Shown: positions 43,680 through 51,327 of the stretch, piece after piece | How the letters are laid out: each line of letters opens with the position of its first letter | How positions within the stretch are numbered: the stretch's first letter is position 1 | Origin: DT-111 sp965263225 | Lineage (GTDB): Bacteria > Bacteroidota > Bacteroidia > Chitinophagales > Saprospiraceae | Assembly (NCBI GenBank): GCA_965263225.1 | Contig: CBDHHG010000046.1 | Span: 248,001 to 312,000, forward strand | Direction of reading: 5' to 3' | DNA length: 64,000 bases | Position numbers and translations under genes: made by a program | The notes under the pieces: model-generated | Databases searched by the model: none | What the model was told of the DNA's origin: nothing | Seen by the model: the letters and a program-made list of their open reading frames with translations, nothing else

Positions 43680-44783
43680 TTATTGGGCGGGTTTTACTAG
43701 GACGTCGCTATCCGTAAGCCCGGAAACCACTTCCGTGATTAGTTCATTTTTGCTGCCGGTTTCAATCTGCTTCTCTTCGCCGGTTTCTAGTCTGACGTAG
43801 CTTCCTCTGGAGACATAGTCACTAGGGATAACCAGCACATTTTCTCTACGTCCAGTCTCTATATTGGCTTGCAATTGGGTCCCGGAGAACAGCTTGGCGG
43901 GAAATTGCTGAAACTGGGCTTCTACCAGGTAGGACTGCTCCGCTTCATCGAAACTGGGAAAGATCTTTGTGACGGTAGCGGGGAATACGCTATTCGGATA
44001 GGTGTTGATGTGGACGGCTACTGACTGCCCCAGATTTACTCTAGTGATATCATCTTCCGCAACGAATAGTTTGATCAGGTAAGCCCCACTGCTGATTCGA
44101 GCAATAGCCTCCCCCTTGCGAACGAGCTCCCCCTGTTTTTTGAACACCTTAATGACCTGCCCTGACTGTTCGGTACTAAGTTGATAATCTGCTAGTAGTG
44201 AACGTTGTGTGCTTAGTTGTACCGAGCTACGTTGCACACTTAGTTTTAGGGAGTTTTGCACGTCTTCGTAATTCTTTTCTAGGGCTTGTAGGTTACTTTG
44301 TGCATTTTGATACTGTAGCTTTACTTTTTCAAAATCAAGCTGGGATACGGAGTTTTTTTCTCGCAATAATTGGTAGCGAGTATAATTCTCCTTATCGAAT
44401 GCCAATTGTTCCTTCGCTTGTTCAATTTGCGTCTGAAGATGCTGTAGTTGTGGCGAATCTGGAGCCGCATCACTTACCGCATTTTCGTAAACAACTTCGG
44501 CATCACGCAATTGGTTGTGCTGAACATCATTCTCGATGACTGCGATCACATCCCCCTTACGAACGGAATCTCCTTCTGCTATGGTAAAGGAAAGCAGTAT
44601 GCCATCAGCTTTGGCAGAAACGGTATAATTGCTCTCCTGCTCCATGTAACCACTGGCGAAAACGGCCTCTTCTAGTGTTTTTCGTACAGGTAAGGTAGTT
44701 TCTGTTTCTCGGCAAGCGCCTAGCAATATCGGAAGAGTAAGGAAGGCGTACCAATGTAGTCTGCTGGATTTTCTCATAATCAT
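43680..44783 (-). CDS. Lipoprotein periplasmic adaptor (HlyD/MacA type)
   Basis: A 367-residue membrane-fusion protein anchored by a lipobox (ILLGA-Cys24). Lipoyl/barrel-sandwich halves surround a long coiled hairpin (about 95-185), with AKADGILLSFTIAEGDSVRKGDVIAVIEN before it and a beta-barrel region after it (LFVAEDDITRVNLGQSVAVHI). It joins the FtsX permease to TolC. The ATG (44781-44783) overlaps the TolC stop by 4 bp; a second ATG two codons on (44777) is possible. The permease starts 1 bp after its stop. Confidence 0.92.
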   Translation of the reverse strand: MIMRKSSRLHWYAFLTLPILLGACRETETTLPVRKTLEEAVFASGYMEQESNYTVSAKADGILLSFTIAEGDSVRKGDVIAVIENDVQHNQLRDAEVVYENAVSDAAPDSPQLQHLQTQIEQAKEQLAFDKENYTRYQLLREKNSVSQLDFEKVKLQYQNAQSNLQALEKNYEDVQNSLKLSVQRSSVQLSTQRSLLADYQLSTEQSGQVIKVFKKQGELVRKGEAIARISSGAYLIKLFVAEDDITRVNLGQSVAVHINTYPNSVFPATVTKIFPSFDEAEQSYLVEAQFQQFPAKLFSGTQLQANIETGRRENVLVIPSDYVSRGSYVRLETGEEKQIETGSKNELITEVVSGLTDSDVLVKPAQ

Positions 44784-46090
44784 TTGGTTTGAAAATTAAT
44801 CTGTCTGATATAAGTTTTGTATTGTGCAATGCTGAAACTGGCTAAACTTTGGAGGTACATATCTTGCGCAGCCAATAAGTCATCATATTTGTTGAGGCGT
44901 TCGTCCAACCCTATGATCCCACTTTGGTATTTATTCTCCGCATGTACATCATTTTTTTCCTGTAAGGTGAGGATGTACTGATTATCCGTGAGCTGTTGAG
45001 AGGCTTTTTGCAATTCCAACTGCAGCAATTCATCCTCCTTTTGCTTGACCAATTTGGTGTTTTCCAATTGCATCCGTTGCATTTGTAGTTCCCACTCTGA
45101 TTGTTTGATCTTTTGTTTGGTGATAAATCGATTAGATCCCAATAGGTTGATTTGTACGCCAAAATACTGTTGAGGAAGCGTGTTGGCTGCCGAAAAGTCC
45201 ATGAAACCATTGGTAGCCCAGGTCCGATTGTTTTGGTATACCAGACTGATCGAAGGATAGAGCAAGGACTTCGTTTGCTTGAGTAAGGACTCGGACTTCC
45301 GCACTTCCAATTCTTGCAGCAGCACTTCTGGGTGTCTGGATTGCACCATCATGTCATCCAGGGCAAAGTTGCTGGGTTTATCTATGATCTGGATGCTTTG
45401 TTTAGTATTCAATTGACTCTGTAATTGGAGATAGAATTGCTGAAGATTACTTTTCGCCGCATCTAGGCTACGCTTATTTTGTAATTGTTTAATGGCAGCC
45501 TGATTGGCCTCCGCTTCACTGAGGATGCCTTGTTCATATTTTTCCTTGGCCAAATCAAGAATAGCATTAGAAACCTCAAGGTTCTCTTCATATATGCGCA
45601 TGGATTCTTGCGTGAGAAGAATAGAGTAGTAGGTGGAAGCAATTGAATTGTAGGTATTGAACCGATTTACCTCAATATTTGCTTTGCTTTTGAGGATCTC
45701 TTGGTCTGCGGTTTTTAAGGCAAATAGCTTTTGAAAATTTAATACATCCCATTGTACTTGTAGACCAGTGGTGTACTGGTATTTAGTGCCGAAAGTAAAT
45801 TCTTCATAAGTATCCTCTGGTGCGGCAGGATTGAACATTTGGGCGGGAACGAGTGTGGGTTGCAAGGTCATGTTATCGTTGTAACCCAAGGTGGTATTAA
45901 AAGAAGGATATAGGGCCGCCCGTGCTTCCTTTTTACTCGATATCGAGATTTGTTCCCCAATCCTTGCCTGTTGTATAGCCATCGCGTACTGATCTGCATA
46001 AGTCAAGACCTCCTGCAAGGAATGAAATTGAATTTGGGCCAAATTTGGGAAACTGAAAAGGATCAGAGGTATGAACAACCAGTTCTTCAT
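44780..46090 (-). CDS. TolC-family outer-membrane efflux protein
   Basis: A 436-residue protein with a signal peptide (LFIPLILFSFPNLAQ) and the TolC duplicated repeat: SLQEVLTYADQYAMAIQQAR, long helices, LAKEKYEQGILSEAEANQAA, and in the second half LQEKNDVHAENKYQSGIIGLDERLNKYDDLLAAQ. It forms the outer-membrane duct of the exporter encoded just downstream. First gene of the minus-strand block 46090 to 39013. Confidence 0.92.
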   Translation of the reverse strand: MKNWLFIPLILFSFPNLAQIQFHSLQEVLTYADQYAMAIQQARIGEQISISSKKEARAALYPSFNTTLGYNDNMTLQPTLVPAQMFNPAAPEDTYEEFTFGTKYQYTTGLQVQWDVLNFQKLFALKTADQEILKSKANIEVNRFNTYNSIASTYYSILLTQESMRIYEENLEVSNAILDLAKEKYEQGILSEAEANQAAIKQLQNKRSLDAAKSNLQQFYLQLQSQLNTKQSIQIIDKPSNFALDDMMVQSRHPEVLLQELEVRKSESLLKQTKSLLYPSISLVYQNNRTWATNGFMDFSAANTLPQQYFGVQINLLGSNRFITKQKIKQSEWELQMQRMQLENTKLVKQKEDELLQLELQKASQQLTDNQYILTLQEKNDVHAENKYQSGIIGLDERLNKYDDLLAAQDMYLQSLASFSIAQYKTYIRQINFQTK

Positions 46091-46299
46091 GTTTTAGCTC
46101 TTTGGTTTTGTGATTTGTTAATAACTCCTGCTCTGTTACCAACAGATAGCAGAACTCTGCTCTTAGAGTTGTAGTGTCACTCGTTAATTATTACTTATAG
46201 CAAAGATGGAGAGATTGAGGATGGGCCATTCGATCTATCCTAGTGAATTGATCATTTCAATTGGTGAATTGAACCGTCCCCCTCACCTCCCCAACTGTT

Positions 46300-46318
46300 G
46301 TGGGTCTTTTCGACCCAC
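46300..46318. repeat. Hairpin sharing its core with the one at 41708-41744
   Basis: GTGGGTC-TTTTC-GACCCAC. The 13-nt core GGTCTTTTCGACC is identical to that of the 41708 hairpin, and the two lie near opposite ends of the TolC-to-ATPase gene block. Confidence 0.5.
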
Positions 46319-46410
46319 CCCACGACCATGCCTTCTGGAACCCTGCTGTTAGTGAGAAACCTACAGCAGCAGCCTGGAGCATTCGCTCCACACCACCCGT
46401 GATGCCAATA

Positions 46411-46447
46411 AAAAAAGCCCTTCAGACTCAATACTGAAAGGCTTTTT
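46411..46447 (-). terminator. Terminator of the helix-hairpin-helix lipoprotein gene
   Basis: A-run and GCCCTTCAG (46411-46425) pairs with CTGAAAGGC and T-run (46434-46447). The single wobble pairs as G-U in minus-strand RNA, and TTTTTTTATT follows on that strand. Confidence 0.88.
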
Positions 46448-46503
46448 CCGTAGGTAGGAACAATTCCCGATCCCTACTTTACCACCAAGAAGTTGGTTTA
46501 GGC

Positions 46504-47196
46504 TTACTTGTCGAGATCTAAATAGACAAAACGCTCTAGGCGTGCCAATTCTTTATCGTCAACGTATTTACCAATTTCACGGCGAAATTGCTCCAAGCTG
46601 GCATATGGGCGGTACTCCTTGAATTCATGTAACATACGATCTCCGACGCCGGGAATGGCAAGAATTTCCTCATCCGTGGCAGAATTGAGGGCAACGGGTA
46701 CAAATACATACTTTTCGTAACGAGCAATTTCATCTTCGTCTACGTATTTCCCCATTTCTCTCCTAAATTGAGCAACCTTCTTGTAAGGACGGTATTCTTC
46801 GAATTCATGTGCCATTTTTTCGCCTACACCAGGAACCATCAGAAATTCTTCCTCGGGAGTGGTGTTAAGATTTAATGGGACAAAACAAGCGGTGAATAGC
46901 GCTTCCAAGGCGGCCTCCTCCTTCTCACCAACAACTGCTTGGAAATCCGTCATGCTAAGGAAAGGACGTCCTTCGATGATCTTTTGAGCCAAGGCTTCGT
47001 CGATCTCAGGAAGGGCGGCTAACTCTTCCGCAGAAGCCAAATTAGGGTTGAGTACGGCAAGGGTCCCCGGCGCCTCAGGAGGCGTTGCTTCTTCCTGGTT
47101 CTCCGTAACTGTTTCTTCTTCCGCTGCCTTACTTTCTCCTCCAGCACAGGCAGAGACCATGCCCATAATTAGTAGTAACCAAATTAAACGTTGCAT
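46504..47196 (-). CDS. Lipoprotein made of three ComEA-like helix-hairpin-helix repeats
   Basis: A 230-residue protein with lipobox MVSA-Cys17, a Glu/Pro/Thr-rich linker, and three repeats of about 50-55 residues. Each has LN(x)ATxEEE, PGVG or an equivalent turn, then HEFxEYRPYxxxxQFRREMGKYVDExEL and a YVxVxL strand; repeats two and three are nearly identical, the first is divergent (ALPEIDEALAQKIIEGRPF). The PGVGEKM and PGVGDRM hairpins are those of DNA-binding ComEA-type domains. The lipid anchor places it outside the cytoplasm, so envelope DNA binding or uptake is possible; protein binding is the alternative. Confidence 0.8.
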   Translation of the reverse strand: MQRLIWLLLIMGMVSACAGGESKAAEEETVTENQEEATPPEAPGTLAVLNPNLASAEELAALPEIDEALAQKIIEGRPFLSMTDFQAVVGEKEEAALEALFTACFVPLNLNTTPEEEFLMVPGVGEKMAHEFEEYRPYKKVAQFRREMGKYVDEDEIARYEKYVFVPVALNSATDEEILAIPGVGDRMLHEFKEYRPYASLEQFRREIGKYVDDKELARLERFVYLDLDK

Positions 47197-47238
47197 TGCG
47201 TGTTTTTCTGTTAAATATAATTGAGGTAAATGAATTGA

Positions 47239-47625
47239 TCATTTCATCGTGTAGGCCCAACCCAGCAAACCAGTGGCTATCATACTACCTGGGGCCAGTA
47301 CGGGGGTTGCTCCTTTTAGCGTTTCCCAAACTAATTCTGCTCCCTTCATGCCTGGATACATCTCCAATTCAAATTCCATGTTGCCGTTGTAATGTAAGGC
47401 AAAACCCAGCACGCCACTGATGATAAATAGTACCATGACCCCTCTTAGCACTTGCTGACTTGGTCGGGAGCCAGTAGCCGCAAACCACAGAAAGGCCACC
47501 AAGGCTAGCCCAATCAAGACGACCGGAATCCATTGCCAAGCATCCTGGGTATGCTCCAGTAAAAGTAGCTCAGCACCTGTACCTACCAGGCTAATTAAGA
47601 AGGCGGCAAAGAGTATTTTTTTCAT
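47239..47625 (-). CDS. Small membrane protein of unknown function
   Basis: A 128-residue protein with four predicted membrane helices: KILFAAFLISLVGTGAELLL, WIPVVLIGLALVAFLWF, VLRGVMVLFIISGVLGFAL and VLAPGSMIATGLLGWAY. A periplasmic or cytoplasmic loop NGNMEFELEMYPGMKGAELVWE lies between helices three and four. No family recognised. It ends 42 bp before the helix-hairpin-helix lipoprotein gene on the same strand and may share its transcript. Confidence 0.65.
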   Translation of the reverse strand: MKKILFAAFLISLVGTGAELLLLEHTQDAWQWIPVVLIGLALVAFLWFAATGSRPSQQVLRGVMVLFIISGVLGFALHYNGNMEFELEMYPGMKGAELVWETLKGATPVLAPGSMIATGLLGWAYTMK

Positions 47626-47786
47626 CTAGTGGTAGCTTTATATTGCGCGCATAAAGGTAGGTATTTCGACTGCTTCAGACACTAAAGCACCCGTTTTCTA
47701 CACATTTTTTACCCAAAATTAGGTAGGCTGGACTAGAGAATTTGATAAGATTTCCGCTAAGCGATAAAATGGGCGAAGCGCAATGC

Positions 47787-48924
47787 TTACAACAGCCATT
47801 CATTGACTTTAAGATCAAAGGCGACTCTACCTGCTACTTCAAAATTGCTAGGACCAACCATGCCGTGTTGGGAGACTACATGAATATCCTTCAACAATTC
47901 CTGGAGTTTAACACCATCCCAGATGGAGGAACCCCCTCCGATTTTGTAAGCTTGACCAACGATGGCGGTGCAGGCTTCCACGGCATAGGTAGAAGCGAGA
48001 CGGAGCTCACTCTTTGTTTTTGCAGTGATGTTGCCCTCCTCAGCTTCCGCCCAGTTCTTTCGTACCTTTTCTTCCAATAGCAAATTTACAGGACTCATAG
48101 CGAGCCTGCATAAGCGCAATCTTTTCATGAACCACTGGCCGTTCGGATAAAGATCGTCGTGCTCCATTGGGGATTTTGTGCTGAGATAGTTGGATGATCT
48201 CATCAATAGCTCTTTGTGCCAATCCCAAACCGACGGAGGCTACCCCCGTAGACAAAGCTCCCAAAAAAGAGAAACGGTAAAGCGTTGCGTCTATATGTGC
48301 CTGCTGCACAGGGAAGGGCATCCAATATCCATCGGGTACAAACAAGGCCTCTACCCGATAATCTATACTGTTGGTGCCGTGCAATCCTAGGACCTCCCAA
48401 TTATCGATAAACGTGACATCTTTTGGCTCAAAAAAGGCAATGGCTGATAAAGGCCTTTGGTCTTCTCCTCGTTCCACTAAGGTGCCGCCGACAATATGAC
48501 TACAGTACCGAATTCCGGAACCCCAAGACCACTTTCCGCTTACCAGAATACCACCTTCTACTCGTTTGGCCCGGCCTACTGGGGCGGCCCATCCTCCGGT
48601 TAGGGCTCGGGGATGTCCATAGATCTTGTGGGCAACCTCGGCGGGCAAATAGCCACTGCTCAAGGCCGCCGTTCCTGTTACGCCTAATATCCAACCCAGC
48701 GAGCCATTGTAATAGCTCAGCGTTTGCACCGCCTGCATCAGATCAAGGATATGACTTTGGACGCCACCGTATGCCTCCGCTACCCAGAGTCGAAAAGCAC
48801 CCGAGTCCTTAAGTTGATTCACCAACTCATCGGGGACAAAACGATTTTGTAAAATGCTACTGTTCTGTTGCTCGGCTGAGGCACCTAGTTCTTGTAGCCT
48901 GGTCTGTAAAATAGCGAGATCCAT
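47787..48924 (-). pseudogene. Acyl-CoA dehydrogenase-family gene with a +1 frameshift
   Basis: The first frame (48924 to about 48093) gives a normal N-terminal and middle region (SYYNGSLGWILGVTGTAALSSG, FFEPKDVTFIDNWEVLGLHGT). It then runs into a false stop at 48040, while the C-terminal half (LLLEEKVRKNWAEAEEGN, YKIGGGSSIWDG, LLKDIHVVSQHGMVG) continues in another frame to 47787. Deleting one base of GG at 48091-48092 gives ARYES-VNLLLEEK and a 378-residue protein, the usual length for the acyl-CoA dehydrogenase type 2 / flavin monooxygenase branch. Either a real recent mutation or a sequencing error. Without the fix the helical C-terminal domain needed for flavin binding and tetramers is lost. 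Confidence 0.85.
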
Positions 48925-49193
48925 GTTCTACAGTTTTGAGGGTTCTGCGAAGTTAATTACTAGCGCTAATGGTGTAAACGTATGCTCTAACATGTACCTT
49001 GATGATGGGCGGTCTAATTCATAATAGTACACATATACAAAGCCCTTTACGACAAGATCAAAGCCATCGCCATTTAACCTTTTTCCAGAGAGATCGCCCC
49101 TTTCTTAAAGGTGTTGATCTTCCATCCAAGATTATAGTTGAGATTCCAACTCAATAGATTCTGAACAGTGACAAATTGAGCAAGCTTAAGGGC

Positions 49194-50393
49194 TTAGACC
49201 GGGCGCTTCTTTCCCGTAATCTTCTCATAAACCATCCAAACATCCATTTCAGGATCCGGGTCTAATCCCTTAGCCATTCTGACCAGTTGGAATTGATGCC
49301 AGGGCGTTTGGAGCATACCTGAGAGGTCGATTTTCTCCACCCCCGTCAACAAGTCCGGGACACTACAATCGGTCCGGGTTCCACTAATTAATTCCTTGGC
49401 TACATCCGGGAAAACACAGAAAGGACGCCCCAAACCAACTAGATCGAGTTCACCATTTTCAATGGCCTTGCTCATACTGGCAGCTGTTCTAAAGCCGCCG
49501 GTTAGCATCAGCGGACTTTCTATCTTGTTGCGGACCTTGACGATGAAGTCCATAAAGTAGGCTTCTCTTTGCTTGGTACTTTCCTTTTGCATAGTGCCCA
49601 CCATTGCAGCTCTTTCGTAGGTCCCTCCTGACACTTCGATGAGGTCCATCCCTTCCTGATCCAACATTTGAATAACTTTCATGGATTCTTCCTCCGTGAA
49701 CGCGCCTCTTTGGAAGTCTGCGGAATTGATCTTGATTCCTAGTGGAAAGGATTCACCCACTTTCTTCCGCATATTCCGATAGATCTCCAAGACAAATCTT
49801 GCGCGGTTCTCTAGTGATCCGCCCCATTTATCTGTTCTGATGTTTGTTAGTGGGGAGAGGAATTGACTAACTAAATAGCCATGGGCACCGTGGATCTGGG
49901 CGCCCTTCATGCCTGATTTCTTGGCTAGTAAAGCCGCATCTCCATATCGTTCTATGAGTTCTAGAATCTCGCCTTCTGCAAGTGGGCGAGGCTCCAAATA
50001 CATTTTATTAGGCATCTTAATATTGGAAGCACTTACCGGGGCTTTATCCAAATAGAACGGTGCTTGCCTGCCCGGGTGATTGATTTGCATCCACAACTGG
50101 GTACCATGTGCCTGAGCGTAGCTAGCCAAAATAGTATAGTCATCCAAGAAGTTTTCTCCCTCTGCAATCATCACATTGGCATTCACTAGGTGATCCTTGT
50201 CTACCATCACATTGCCCGTCATCAAGATTCCGGCACCACCTGCTCCCCAGCGTTTGTACAAATTGAACAGTGCTTCGGAAGGGCGCCCGTTAGGTTCTGC
50301 GATGCCTTCACTTAAGGCAGATTTTACAATTCTATTGTTGGTCTGTACGCCGGAGGGAAAGGCGAATGATTGAGCCAATGAAGTTGTTGACAT
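49194..50393 (-). CDS. Old-yellow-enzyme family NADH:flavin oxidoreductase
   Basis: A 399-residue FMN barrel enzyme. Family motifs: NRIVKSALSEG, GNVMVD, QINHPGRQ, GAQIHGAHGYLVSQFLSPLTN with the substrate-binding His, NRARFVLEI, LIEVSGGTYE and TGGFRTAASM, LVGLGRPF. It reduces activated C=C bonds (enones, fatty-acid dienes, nitro compounds) with NAD(P)H. The N terminus lacks the CxxC cluster part seen in dienoyl-CoA reductases, so a single-domain class. It lies upstream on the same strand of the frameshifted acyl-CoA dehydrogenase gene, 269 bp apart, and both could serve lipid or xenobiotic breakdown. Confidence 0.9.
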   Translation of the reverse strand: MSTTSLAQSFAFPSGVQTNNRIVKSALSEGIAEPNGRPSEALFNLYKRWGAGGAGILMTGNVMVDKDHLVNANVMIAEGENFLDDYTILASYAQAHGTQLWMQINHPGRQAPFYLDKAPVSASNIKMPNKMYLEPRPLAEGEILELIERYGDAALLAKKSGMKGAQIHGAHGYLVSQFLSPLTNIRTDKWGGSLENRARFVLEIYRNMRKKVGESFPLGIKINSADFQRGAFTEEESMKVIQMLDQEGMDLIEVSGGTYERAAMVGTMQKESTKQREAYFMDFIVKVRNKIESPLMLTGGFRTAASMSKAIENGELDLVGLGRPFCVFPDVAKELISGTRTDCSVPDLLTGVEKIDLSGMLQTPWHQFQLVRMAKGLDPDPEMDVWMVYEKITGKKRPV

Positions 50394-50602
50394 GTACTAT
50401 TGTGGATTTATTTGAGTAAGAGCGTCGAGTATAAGCATTAATCGGGAATTATTCTATGAATGAGGACTGAACCTAGTCTTTTATTAAACGGGTTATGGGG
50501 ATTGCAAACTATGAGCGCTTTGTTCTGTGGAGCACTAGCTTTCTTTTCCAAGTCATGAAAATCGATTTCGTATTGTAAGGCTCTTGATCAAGAAAGCTCA
50601 GG

Positions 50603-51154
50603 CTACTCTTCCTTCAGGATATCTATTGGATTGGTTTTCGCCAACTTTAATCCTTCAAAACTTAGAGCAGTAACCACAAGGGCCAGCAAAGCAACACTTG
50701 GCAGAATGAAGGTCCAGATATCCAAGGAGGTGCGATAATGAAAACTTGACAGCCAAGTGTTTAAGATGTAGTAAGCAATTGGAGCCCCCATCAAAACGGC
50801 AAGCCCTGCCCGTTTGATGAATGTATCGGAAAATAGCAAAAGGATTTGCGAGGGATTAGCCCCCAGCGTTTTTCTGATGCCAATTTCTTTCCTGCGCCGT
50901 AAGGAAACGAAGATGGATAAACCGAAAACGCCAAGAAAAGTAACGGCCACCGAAATGATGGTAAAGGTCAAAAAGATACTTTTAAGGACCCTTTCTCTTT
51001 CGTAGATGTCGTTAAAGCGTTCATCCAGAAAATAGTAGTCGAAAGCCTGATCTGGGTAGACTTGCTCCCAGATATTTTGAGTACTTGCCACTACGTCTGA
51101 AAGCTTTGTTAGACTTGGTTGCTCTCCGAGGTTGAGATGGATGGAGACGAATTT
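50603..51154 (-). pseudogene. FtsX-type ABC permease, C-terminal remnant
   Basis: Only the last roughly 184 residues of a large Bacteroidota permease (normally near 800) remain. The frame opens directly after a TGA at 51155-51157 and reads KFVSIHLNLGEQPSL, YPDQAFDYYFLDERFNDIYERE, then three helices with SLRRRKEIGIRKTLGANPSQIL and AKTNPIDILKEE. The N-terminal helices and first FtsX half are missing, and sequence beyond 51160 is unrelated intergenic DNA. A GTG at 51089-51091 could start a 162-residue product but is unlikely to be functional. Confidence 0.78.
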
Positions 51155-51161
51155 TCATATA

Positions 51162-51195
51162 CAAAAGCCGAAGTGCTGGTTAAGCCAGACACTTC
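51162..51195 (-). terminator. Terminator after the haem/copper-type protein gene
   Basis: GAAGTG and CTGG (51170-51179) pair with CCAG and CACTTC (51185-51195) around TTAAG with one bulged base. TTTT follows on the minus strand (51163-51166). Confidence 0.65.
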
Positions 51196-51207
51196 AGCCG
51201 TTTAGAT

Positions 51208-51230
51208 GATGATAATTTTTCGTTATCATC
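51208..51230. other. Hairpin in the 3' region of the same gene
   Basis: GATGATAA (51208-51215) pairs perfectly with TTATCATC (51223-51230) around TTTTTCG. It precedes the terminator at 51170 on the minus strand and may be part of a double terminator. Confidence 0.45.
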
Positions 51231-51327
51231 GGTTTGCTGGATATTAATGTAGATGGTAAATGTATTTACAAGGCTTTGGGGGCTTTGAGTGGTTTATCGC
51301 TCAAGTATTGACCTTATGGAGTAGCTA

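Larger units (their letters stand above)
46091..46503. other. Intergenic region, 413 bp, rich in hairpins
   Basis: No credible gene. From high to low coordinates it holds the helix-hairpin-helix gene terminator (46411-46447), a GGAGC-ATTC-GCTCC hairpin near 46376, a CTGCTG/CAGCAG inverted pair around 46341-46370, the GGTCTTTTCGACC hairpin near 46300-46318, and a 16-nt segment (46260-46275) repeated at 54228. The promoter of the export operon should be near its low-coordinate end. Confidence 0.5.

Noticed and set aside
46244..47246. Near-palindrome TGAATTGATCATTTCA at 46244-46259 and again at 47231-47246
   Set aside because: The second copy overlaps the stop codon of a small membrane protein gene, and one such AT-rich 16-mer match is expected by chance.
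47742..48080. A 112-codon plus-strand frame over the acyl-CoA dehydrogenase gene
   Set aside because: It is antisense to the C-terminal coding part restored by the one-base correction and has no family features.
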